From MGBC102946 sp022793145 (GTDB lineage: Bacteria > Bacillota_I > Bacilli_A > RF39 > UBA660): a DNA stretch of 26,460 bases. The position numbers and the translations under genes were made by a program. Below the pieces are notes generated by a model. It searched no databases and was not told the DNA's origin. It saw only the letters and a program-made list of their open reading frames with translations. Shown here piece by piece: positions 1 through 5,811 of the stretch (position 1 is its first letter; each line of letters starts with the position of its first letter). The stretch spans positions 1-26,460 of the forward strand of contig CANEDJ010000018.1 of NCBI GenBank assembly GCA_947426265.1, in the 5' to 3' direction.

Positions 1-208
1 TATTTGCTTCATTTTTTACTTCATTTAATACTTTTCCAAATTCTTTTTTTTCTTCTACTGGTAAATCTCTCATCATAGTAGTAAGTTCGTTAATTGGCCC
101 TTTTTTTCCTAAATATTCTACTTTTAAATCATTTAATTCTTTTAAAGAAATCACTTTTTCTATTTTTTCTTTGATTTCTTTTTTTAAATTTTCTACTCTT
201 TCTTTCAT
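1..208 (-). CDS. pheS: Phenylalanine-tRNA ligase alpha subunit, N-terminal part (cut by window edge)
   Basis: The gene runs off the left edge; only the first 69 codons are visible. They encode a charged coiled-coil N-terminus followed by the segment LGKKGPINELTTMMRDLP, which matches the conserved LGKKGxLTEL element at the end of the PheS coiled-coil arm that contacts tRNA. PheS is the catalytic subunit of the alpha2-beta2 enzyme that charges tRNA-Phe in the cytoplasm. The ATG at 208..206 is preceded at 8 bases by AGGAGGG (223..217). Upstream lie a T-box leader and a promoter, as expected for an aminoacyl-tRNA synthetase gene of Firmicutes; pheT is presumably next, outside the window. The catalytic domain is not visible, so the name rests on the N-terminal motif plus the T-box. 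Confidence 0.88.
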   Translation of the reverse strand, partial: MKERVENLKKEIKEKIEKVISLKELNDLKVEYLGKKGPINELTTMMRDLPVEEKKEFGKVLNEVKNEAN

Positions 209-226
209 TTTATTATCCCTCCTAAT

Positions 227-258
227 AAAAAAATCACATCCAATAAGGACGTGATTTG
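227..258 (-). terminator. T-box-controlled intrinsic terminator before pheS
   Basis: An 11-bp stem AAATCACGTCC / GGATGTGATTT (arms 258..248 and 241..231, one G-U pair, 6-base loop) is followed by a run of T in the minus-strand direction. It abuts the T-box core, as required for mutually exclusive terminator and antiterminator. Confidence 0.9.
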
Positions 259-440
259 ACGTGGTACCACCTTAATTTGTAGAACATTCTACCTTGAAAC
301 TGTAACGCGTTACCGTTATATGTTTTGCATATAAAACTCCAAGACGAATTCATAAATTGATATCATCTATTTTCACCAACCATAGACTCTCTAAAAATAT
401 CTCCATTTATTACTACTTCTCTTCTCCGTTTTTCATAAAC
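227..440 (-). promoter_or_regulatory. T-box leader (tRNA-sensing attenuator) of pheS
   Basis: Read on the minus strand, the leader holds the T-box core AAGGTGGTACCACG (274..261), the element that forms the antiterminator and pairs with the uncharged tRNA acceptor end. It is followed directly by an intrinsic terminator (258..231) and then the pheS ribosome binding site. The upstream part (about 440..280) is long enough for Stem I. A GAATTC segment at 351..346 contains a UUC triplet (348..346) that is a plausible phenylalanine specifier codon. The specifier is an inference from position and downstream gene; the T-box core is direct. Uncharged tRNA-Phe would favour readthrough into pheS. Confidence 0.93.
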
Positions 441-446
441 ACTCTC

Positions 447-475
447 ATTTTAGCACATTTTTTTTAAGCTTACAA
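447..475 (-). promoter_or_regulatory. Promoter of the pheS T-box transcript
   Basis: The -35 is TTGTAA (475..470) and the -10 is TAAAAT (452..447), with a spacer of exactly 17 and a TG one base before the -10 (extended -10). It would start the transcript near 440, just ahead of T-box Stem I. Confidence 0.75.
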
Positions 476-478
476 GAA

Positions 479-1060
479 TTAATTTTCTCTTTTCTTTACA
501 AATTGTGGTGCTGAAGCTTCTTTCACTTCTTCCTCTTTTATTTCTTTTAAGTCATAAAATTGAATTCCACATTTATGATAAATATTTTTTACTTCTTCAA
601 AAGTAACATTTTCCACATACCATTCAAAATATTTTGGATAATGACGACTTTTTTTAAATAAGGCTACTCTTCCTGCTACTGTAAATAAAGAAATAACATC
701 ATCATCTTCTACAGTAGCACTTAATCTTTGAAATCCTAATCTTTCCAAGTCTAACGCATCATTTAAAGTAGCTACACTTTTATAAGAACATGGTTCTAAA
801 TCAAACTTTTTTTCTATAAAATCTGTTAAATAAGATAAAACTTTAAAGGCATCTTCTCGATTCATTTCTTCTGGTAACATAAATGGTTGAAATGGCCAAT
901 CAATCATTCCAACATTACCACTTTTTTTCTCATTTTTCCTATAATACTTGATATAATATAATCTATATTTTATTTGATTTCCAATTGGATGGTCTTCTAA
1001 TTCAGCATCAAATTCATCATCTCTATTAAAAAAATTATCCATATTTTCTTTTATACTCAT
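479..1060 (-). CDS. Acidic protein of unknown function, 193 aa
   Basis: I do not recognise this family. The protein is soluble, with no signal peptide or membrane segment. It has an acidic N-terminus (DDEFDAELEDHP, about residues 13-24), a central WPFQPFMLP segment, and a lysine/glutamate-rich tail. The reading frame is open further upstream to 1309, but that extension encodes a remnant of a broken DUF4143 ATPase. I chose the ATG at 1060..1058 because AAGGAG sits 8-9 bases before it. It has no obvious promoter of its own; transcription may come from the promoter at 2126..2098 through the pseudogene. It ends just before the pheS promoter. Function is unknown; the strong ribosome binding site and clean frame support a real gene. 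Confidence 0.75.
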   Translation of the reverse strand: MSIKENMDNFFNRDDEFDAELEDHPIGNQIKYRLYYIKYYRKNEKKSGNVGMIDWPFQPFMLPEEMNREDAFKVLSYLTDFIEKKFDLEPCSYKSVATLNDALDLERLGFQRLSATVEDDDVISLFTVAGRVALFKKSRHYPKYFEWYVENVTFEEVKNIYHKCGIQFYDLKEIKEEEVKEASAPQFVKKREN

Positions 1061-1064
1061 ATTA

Positions 1065-2081
1065 TCTTCTCCTTTTTCATTACTTGCTACAAAATCAACT
1101 ACACTATCATCATTTTTTCCTATATATACTTCATATCCTCTTCTAAGCAGTTCTAAATAAACAACATTTTCTAATATATGTCCTTCATCGATATTTTTAC
1201 TACCTAACAAGTAATATCGTAGCCCTAGGTCCGATAAATAAAATTTAGAGCCTGCTTTTAGATAGTTTTTTTCCTTTGATATCATATCTAGGTACTTTAT
1301 ACAAAACAAATGCTTCTACTAAAGCTTCTAGATATTTTTCTACTGGAGGAACAGAAATTTTTCTACCATTAGAAGTCATGGCATTTGCAATACTCGTACT
1401 AGAACATAAATTTCCAATATTATCAAACATAAATTTGGTAATATCCTTTAACATCCCTATATCAGATATCTCTTTTCTTTCTGCTATATCATTTACAATA
1501 ACAGTATTTATATAATCCATCTAAATATGTTCTAATATCTTTTACATCATCTAACATTAATGTATATGGAAACGAACTATTGGTAATATAATCTATATAT
1601 TTTTTTCTCTTTCACTATCTCCTACATAAGAAATATATTCTTTAAATGATAAGGGAAGCATTTTAATTTCTATATATCGTCCAGATAAAAGAGTGGCTAA
1701 TTCTCCAGATAATAATTTAGAATTAGAACCAGTAATATATAAATCTACATTTTTTTTAATATATAAACTATCACAAGCTTTTTGAAACTCTTTTATTTTC
1801 TGCACTTCATCAATAAATACATAATTATTTTTATCGCGAATTAGCTTTTCATTTATATATTCATATAATTGCTTATAATTTTCCATATCTGCAAACTCAT
1901 ATTCTTCCAAATTAATCCGAATAATTTGTTTTTTGTCTATCCCACTATTCAATAAGTATTCTATATATAAATCAAAAAGTGTCGATTTTCCACATCGTCT
2001 TATTCCCATAATTATCTTAATTAAATCCTTATCCTTAAAACGAATTAATTGATTTAGATATTCTGGTCTTTCTATCTTAAT
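1065..2081 (-). pseudogene. Broken AAA_14/DUF4143 family ATPase
   Basis: Pieces in three frames join into one ATPase of the family often annotated as ATP-binding protein (AAA_14 plus DUF4143). The P-loop GIRRCGKST and Walker B-like VFIDEVQ lie in the first piece (about 2081..1607), followed by a sensor-like TGSNSKLL. Collinear matches then continue after three single-base frame changes in A-tracts: one A missing near 1606..1600 (A7), one extra near 1509..1507, and one extra near 1272..1266 (A7). The end is also missing: homology stops after the VDFVASNEKGE segment, about 100 residues short of the usual end, right at the ribosome binding site of the next gene. The start is damaged too. After AGGAGG (2091..2086) the frame begins ATT AAG ATA, with no ATG, GTG or TTG until well into the domain. 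The frameshifts alone could be assembly error, but the lost start and tail point to real decay. Confidence 0.85.
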
Positions 2082-2097
2082 TATTCCTCCTAAAAAA

Positions 2098-2126
2098 AAT
2101 ATAACATTTGTTTTTTTAAATGTCAA
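2098..2126 (-). promoter_or_regulatory. Promoter of the decayed ATPase gene
   Basis: A consensus -35 TTGACA (2126..2121) and a TATATT -10 (2103..2098) are separated by exactly 17 bases. The predicted start lies almost on the AGGAGG at 2091..2086, giving a very short leader. This supports translation starting near 2081, not at the ATG at 2126, which lies at the -35. Confidence 0.7.
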
Positions 2127-2150
2127 TTTTGTAAATTGAAATTTACAAAA
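2127..2150 (-). repeat. 9-bp inverted repeat next to the ATPase promoter
   Basis: TTTTGTAAA and TTTACAAAA are perfect inverted arms separated by 6 bases, ending immediately upstream of the -35 TTGACA. This position suits an operator. It could also be an AT-only hairpin ending transcription of the CPBP gene, which stops at 2178, but no clean T-run follows it in that direction. Confidence 0.5.
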
Positions 2151-2177
2151 TCACAAAATAACATTATTTTATAAACT

Positions 2178-2939
2178 TCATTTTTCTTTCAACATCATAT
2201 AAGAACCTATCAATAAAAGACTAGAAATCATAAGTGTTAATTCAGTTAATAAGAAATCTTGATAAATAAACATTGTAAATATGATACTTGCCATATTCGC
2301 GCTCACATGAACCATAATAGAAGCTTTTAAATTGTATTTTTCATAGACCAAAATAAGTATAAAATTAAAAATAAAAGCATATAAAATTCCAAAAATATCA
2401 GTATGAGAAAGCGCAAATATCACTCCTGTTAACAATAAGGATTTCATCACTGGATAATATTTTTGAAGTCGATTGTAAACAATTCCTCTAAATAAATATT
2501 CCTCTAAAATTGGACCTAATAAAACAGTACTTATAATTGTAGAAACCAGATTTATATTTCCCTCAAATGAACTGGTAACTGAAAAGATAGAATCCAAGCT
2601 ACTCAATATTGCATTATAAAGAAGACTAAATGAAATCCCTAGTATTATCAAAAACAAACAATCAGAAAGTGCTAATTTCTTTTTTTCTTTTCTTTTTTCT
2701 TGATGATATTTTTTATAGAAAATTGGAAAAAATATCAAAAACAAAATAATTACTATAATAACACCATAATGAGAGAAAAAGCGTGCCAAAGAATTTATAT
2801 AGTCATCTGTACCTATCCAACTTTCTAAATTCGATTGATTACTAGTTAATAGAAAAATAATTGTTGCAATCATGGTCAAGAAAAATTGGCTTACAGCAAA
2901 TAAGAATGGTAAGCCAATTATATAAAATAATTTTTTCAT
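2178..2939 (-). CDS. CPBP-family intramembrane glutamic endopeptidase (Abi/CAAX protease-like)
   Basis: This 253-aa membrane protein has about seven hydrophobic segments. The catalytic motifs of the CPBP family (Rce1-like) are present: EE at residues 146-147 followed by R151 (EEYLFRG), then H179 in the next helix and H211 in a later one. Bacterial members cleave or protect membrane-associated peptides and proteins, and many sit near bacteriocin or stress genes; the substrate here is unknown. The ATG overlaps the stop of the SPFH gene (TAATG), and only a weak A-rich ribosome binding site is visible, so translation is probably coupled. It is the last gene of the nfeD-SPFH-CPBP operon. Confidence 0.9.
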   Translation of the reverse strand: MKKLFYIIGLPFLFAVSQFFLTMIATIIFLLTSNQSNLESWIGTDDYINSLARFFSHYGVIIVIILFLIFFPIFYKKYHQEKRKEKKKLALSDCLFLIILGISFSLLYNAILSSLDSIFSVTSSFEGNINLVSTIISTVLLGPILEEYLFRGIVYNRLQKYYPVMKSLLLTGVIFALSHTDIFGILYAFIFNFILILVYEKYNLKASIMVHVSANMASIIFTMFIYQDFLLTELTLMISSLLLIGSYMMLKEK

Positions 2940-3826
2940 TATTTTTTTTCTTTTAACATTTCACTAATTGTTGTTCCAATGGTTGCTATATTTTGTAGTT
3001 CTGATGGAACAATAATTTTCGTTGCTTGACCATTTGCAACCGTTTCTAATGCTTCAAAGCTTTTAAGTGTTAAAACAGAAGAGTCAGCTTTTGCTTCTTT
3101 TAATAAACGAATTCCTTCTGCCTCTGCTGTTTTTAATTTGATAATCGCTTCTGCTTCTCCTTCAGCTTTTTTGATTTTTGATTCTTTATCTGCTTCTGCT
3201 CTTAAAATGGCACTTTCTTTTTCTCCTTCAGCAATTAAAATACTAGATTTTTTTTCTCCTTCTGCCTGAAGAATTTTTTCTCTTCTTTCACGTTCTGCTC
3301 TCATTTGTTTTTCCATTGCTTCTTGGATATCTCTTGGTGGAATGATATTTTTCACTTCAACACGATTTACTTTAATGCCCCATGGGTCTGTTGCTTCATC
3401 TAAAATAGAACGCATTTTAGAATTGATAATATCTCTAGATGTCAAGGTTTGGTCTAATTCTAGCTCTCCAATAATATTACGTAATGTTGTTGCTGTTAAG
3501 TTTTCAATCGCACTAATTGGATTTTCTACTCCATAAGTATATAATTTGGCATCTGTAATTTGAAAATATACTACAGTATCTATTTGCATGGTTACATTAT
3601 CTTTTGTAATAACAGGCTGTGGGTCAAAATCTTTTACGATTTCTTTTAAAATGACTTGATTGGCTATCCTGTCTAAAAAAGGCAATTTAAAATGCAATCC
3701 ATTTTTCCATGTTGTATAATAAGAACCTACTCTTTCAATAACATATGTTTTTGCTTGTGGCACAATTTTCACATTTGGCACAATTAGAACAATAGCAAGT
3801 ATTAAAATAACAATTAAAAATTCCAT
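2939..3826 (-). CDS. qmcA: SPFH/band-7 membrane protein (stomatin/QmcA-like)
   Basis: The 295-aa protein starts with one N-terminal membrane segment (about residues 3-19). The SPFH domain follows (about 25-185), with typical stomatin features such as ERVGSYYTTWKNGLHFKLPF and ENLTATTLRNIIGELELDQTL. A long charged helix (about 185-245) is built of repeated AEGEK/AEAxKES units, which drives oligomerisation in this family. SPFH proteins form membrane rings that organise microdomains and protein quality control. NfeD is encoded directly upstream, the classic stomatin operon partner. The ATG at 3826 has GAGGAG upstream. The gene symbol is given by similarity class; assignment to the exact QmcA orthologue group is less certain. 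Confidence 0.9.
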   Translation of the reverse strand: MEFLIVILILAIVLIVPNVKIVPQAKTYVIERVGSYYTTWKNGLHFKLPFLDRIANQVILKEIVKDFDPQPVITKDNVTMQIDTVVYFQITDAKLYTYGVENPISAIENLTATTLRNIIGELELDQTLTSRDIINSKMRSILDEATDPWGIKVNRVEVKNIIPPRDIQEAMEKQMRAERERREKILQAEGEKKSSILIAEGEKESAILRAEADKESKIKKAEGEAEAIIKLKTAEAEGIRLLKEAKADSSVLTLKSFEALETVANGQATKIIVPSELQNIATIGTTISEMLKEKK

Positions 3827-3828
3827 AT

Positions 3829-4248
3829 TTACTCCTCAACTTTCTCTACTTTTAATTTCGCTCCATCAATAGAAATGATTTTAACAATACTGTCTTTTTC
3901 TATTTTCTTTGTACTAACAGCACTCCATTTCTTCCCATCTACTTTGACTTCGCCGACTGTATTCTTCGCTATTTTTTCAGTTACAACTCCTTCCATTCCA
4001 ATAATTCTATCAAAGTTTGTTTTTTCATTTTTTGGTTTTACAAATTTTAATAATAATGGTCTTGTTGTAATTAATAGAAAAATTCCTAAAATAACAAAAA
4101 TTCCAAATTGTAGAATAAAATTATCAACAGTAAGTGAAACTAATAAAGCCACTATCCCACTAATCACAAACCAAATTGTTGTTAATCCGACTGTCATACA
4201 TTCTACAAGTGTTAGTAAAATGACGACCCCTAACCATATATAAGACAT
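3829..4248 (-). CDS. nfeD: NfeD-like membrane protein with OB-fold tail
   Basis: The 139-aa protein has three or four membrane segments in the first 70 residues. A soluble beta-rich C-terminal domain of about 65 residues follows (GMEGVVTEKI ... VGEVKVDGKKWSAVS ... VKIISIDGAKLKVEKV), the OB-fold pattern of short NfeD proteins. There is no ClpP-type protease domain, so this is the short NfeD1b type that partners stomatins. The SPFH gene follows after 2 bases. The start at 4248 has AGGTGA 6-7 bases upstream, and a good promoter lies at 4294..4266, so this is the first gene of the operon. Confidence 0.9.
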   Translation of the reverse strand: MSYIWLGVVILLTLVECMTVGLTTIWFVISGIVALLVSLTVDNFILQFGIFVILGIFLLITTRPLLLKFVKPKNEKTNFDRIIGMEGVVTEKIAKNTVGEVKVDGKKWSAVSTKKIEKDSIVKIISIDGAKLKVEKVEE

Positions 4249-4265
4249 TTACATCACCTGAATTT

Positions 4266-4294
4266 ATTATACACTTTTTTAGATAAAATTTCAA
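4266..4294 (-). promoter_or_regulatory. Promoter of the nfeD-SPFH-CPBP operon
   Basis: TTGAAA (4294..4289) and TATAAT (4271..4266) are 17 bases apart, with GTG just before the -10. The predicted start is about 10 bases ahead of the nfeD ribosome binding site. Confidence 0.8.
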
Positions 4295-4314
4295 TGAAGC
4301 TATCATAGTATATG

Positions 4315-4339
4315 AAAAAAAAGAACTTAATAGTCCTTT
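4315..4339 (-). terminator. Intrinsic terminator after the 148-aa secreted protein gene
   Basis: AAAGGAC / GTTCTTT (4339..4333 and 4326..4320, one G-T pair) closes a 6-base loop and is followed by more T. The stem overlaps the stop codon at 4329..4327. It separates this gene from the nfeD operon promoter. Confidence 0.6.
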
Positions 4340-4773
4340 ACTAACTGTTTCAATTCTTCTATTTTACTAGTTCTACCATACACTTCTATTGAAAGCAACT
4401 TGACTCCATAAAAAGAGATTTTTTCTACTTCTTTTGTATTCCCCATAGCTTTCATCTCTTTGGCTAATTTTTTTTCAATTTCTTCTAAACCTTTTTGATT
4501 TGAAATTCCTAAAAATGAATATTCTGGATTTTGATTTGAGAATTTACTTCTATATAATTTAGGAATTTCATAAGTAACTTTGTATAATGTTAAAGAATTC
4601 AATAATGAGGCGACATTTTTTGTTGTAATAGAAGCATTAGAAACATCAATTTTTACGAATTGAAATTCATTTGCGTTTGTTTCTTCAAAAACTGTTTTTG
4701 AACTTTCTTTTTGGGCCATAAAACAGATTGAAGCAAATAAGCAAATACTAATTAAAACAAACCACTTTTTCAC
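4327..4773 (-). CDS. Secreted or membrane-anchored protein of unknown function, 148 aa
   Basis: The N-terminus MKKWFVLISICLFASICFMA is a clear signal sequence or signal anchor (K at 2-3, hydrophobic 4-20). The mature part is small, lysine-rich and without recognised domains. The start is GTG at 4773..4771, preceded by GAGGTGA, and no ATG is available nearby. A cysteine in the hydrophobic core does not form a convincing lipobox. It is divergent from the lysine-riboswitch unit at 4825 and has its own terminator. Function is unknown; it probably acts at the cell surface. Confidence 0.75.
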   Translation of the reverse strand: MKKWFVLISICLFASICFMAQKESSKTVFEETNANEFQFVKIDVSNASITTKNVASLLNSLTLYKVTYEIPKLYRSKFSNQNPEYSFLGISNQKGLEEIEKKLAKEMKAMGNTKEVEKISFYGVKLLSIEVYGRTSKIEELKQLVKDY

Positions 4774-4824
4774 ACTTTCACCTCATTTATAGAATGGCAC
4801 TTTTTTACAAAAATAATCTTTTAT

Positions 4825-4853
4825 TTGACAAAAAGAATTCTTTATGCTAGAAT
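4825..4853 (+). promoter_or_regulatory. Strong promoter of the lysine riboswitch transcript
   Basis: The consensus TTGACA (4825..4830), 17-base spacer and TAGAAT (4848..4853) with an extended TG element make this one of the best promoters in the window. The start would be near 4860, a few bases before the riboswitch P1 stem. Confidence 0.88.
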
Positions 4854-4863
4854 TAGTCCTAAT

Positions 4864-5028
4864 CGAAAGAGGTTGCGAAACTTATTATTATTTAACAATT
4901 ACTCAGATTATTGTTGTTAAAGAAAGGAAGTTTTGCCGAAATAAAACAAGATATCTGAATCTTGCTTTATTGGGACAGCTACATAATATGGGCTGGACTG
5001 TCACAAGAGAAACTTGTGGAGTGCTTTC
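4864..5028 (+). promoter_or_regulatory. Lysine riboswitch (L-box)
   Basis: The conserved aptamer parts occur in the right order. The 5' core is AGAGGTTGCG (4868..4877). The segment GAAAGGAAG then TTTTGCCGAAAT follows the P2 arm. P3 has paired arms AATAAA-ACAAGAT and ATCTTG-CTTTATT. P4 lies between GGGACAGC and GGGCT, followed by the hallmark GGACTGTCAC. P5 is CACAAG/CTTGTG, then GGAGTGCTTTC, whose CTTTC pairs with the 5' GAAAG to close P1. The match to the B. subtilis lysC leader layout is extensive. An intrinsic terminator follows at 5062, so lysine binding should stop transcription of the gene at 5113. This element explains the stretch without genes from 4774 to 5112. Confidence 0.95.
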
Positions 5029-5061
5029 AAAATTATTATCATAGAAATGATTTCTATTTTT

Positions 5062-5093
5062 AATGGTTTTGTGTACTCACAAGACCATTTTTT
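5062..5093 (+). terminator. Riboswitch-controlled intrinsic terminator
   Basis: AATGGTTTTGTG (5062..5073) and CACAAGACCATT (5078..5089) form a 12-bp stem with one G-T pair and a 4-base loop, followed by a T-run to 5093. It lies between the lysine aptamer and the ribosome binding site of the next gene, the normal place for the expression platform. Confidence 0.9.
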
Positions 5094-5112
5094 AATAGAA
5101 AGGAAGATCTCT

Positions 5113-5799
5113 ATGTTAAAAATGATTTCTTATCAAGAAATAGAAGGAAAGTATGACATTCATAATTCTATCTGGGGATGTAGTGCGAAAGCATTTCATA
5201 TGCATGGGGAATTTCAAGGACATGTCTATAAAAACTATTTAAGACCGATTCTACAAAATCAAATGACCTCTAGAGGAATTACTTATTTAGAACATTTAAC
5301 AAATTTATCAGAAATTCAATCAGAAGAAATGATGAGTACCAAATTCGTTGTCGTAAACCCACTTGCTATTTTAGGAATTATCATGAAAAAAGCGCCTGGG
5401 AAATTACTTGTTAAGCAAGATGTTTCTATTGAACAAGTAATGTCTTCTAACAATAATATTAGAGAAGGGATTTTAGATATTTCCTCTCATTTTGAAATAT
5501 TTGATTTAAATGAAGGTTCTATATTTTATAGTCAAGAAAGAGGTACTACTTTAGTTGACCTAGAAAGCTATATGGAATCAGACTCTGATAATACGCATAA
5601 AAATCTAATTGCATTCTATTCTAAAGTAGCTGAAGTTCTTCATTATACTCCTGAATTATTAGAATTGATTAATGAACAGTTGAGAAGAAGTCCAGACCGC
5701 TGTAGAATGGAAGTCATTTATGACGTTGTAAAACAATACTTAAATTATCATCAATTACAAGAGCAGGATGCCAAACAATATACAAAAAAGAGGTTTTAA
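5113..5799 (+). CDS. Unknown soluble protein under lysine riboswitch control, possible degenerate kinase fold
   Basis: The 228-aa protein has no signal peptide or membrane segment, so it is not a lysine transporter, and it resembles no lysine-pathway enzyme that I recognise. The ATG at 5113 follows AAAGGAAG by 6 bases; an in-frame ATG at 5014 lies inside the riboswitch and is rejected. Three segments resemble a reduced protein-kinase fold. GEFQGHVYK (about 32-40) resembles a glycine loop with a following lysine. LGIIMKKAPGKLL (87-99) resembles the hinge region. FDLNEGSIFY (130-139) followed by LVDLESY (148-154) mimics the catalytic DLxxxNI and metal-binding D-x-x segments, with N replaced by S at position 136. 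This reading is an inference; the catalytic set is incomplete. It is the only clear plus-strand gene in the window and forms a single-gene unit bounded by terminators. Confidence 0.85.
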   Translation: MLKMISYQEIEGKYDIHNSIWGCSAKAFHMHGEFQGHVYKNYLRPILQNQMTSRGITYLEHLTNLSEIQSEEMMSTKFVVVNPLAILGIIMKKAPGKLLVKQDVSIEQVMSSNNNIREGILDISSHFEIFDLNEGSIFYSQERGTTLVDLESYMESDSDNTHKNLIAFYSKVAEVLHYTPELLELINEQLRRSPDRCRMEVIYDVVKQYLNYHQLQEQDAKQYTKKRF

Positions 5800-5811
5800 A
5801 TAGCCTCTTTT
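5784..5811. terminator. Bidirectional intrinsic terminator between convergent genes
   Basis: AAAAGAGG (5786..5793) and CCTCTTTT (5804..5811) pair around a 10-base loop. On the minus strand the stem is followed by six T (complement of 5784..5789); on the plus strand it ends in four T. It overlaps the ends of both the plus-strand gene (5799) and fhs (5810), so it probably serves both. Confidence 0.8.

Noticed and set aside
479..1309. A single 276-aa protein
   Set aside because: The first 83 codons are the tail piece of the broken ATPase; the ribosome binding site before 1060 marks the real start.
3875..4243. Plus-strand open frame opposite nfeD, and similar ones opposite qmcA, fhs, MATE, ABC and other genes
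   Set aside because: All are antisense shadows of well-recognised genes and lack ribosome binding sites.
4774..4824. Divergent promoter for the 148-aa secreted protein
   Set aside because: A TATAAA is present but no -35 at suitable distance could be found, so it is not listed.
4844..5044. Plus-strand open frame of 66 codons
   Set aside because: It lies inside the lysine riboswitch, starts in the -10 region and has no ribosome binding site; the conservation here is of RNA structure.
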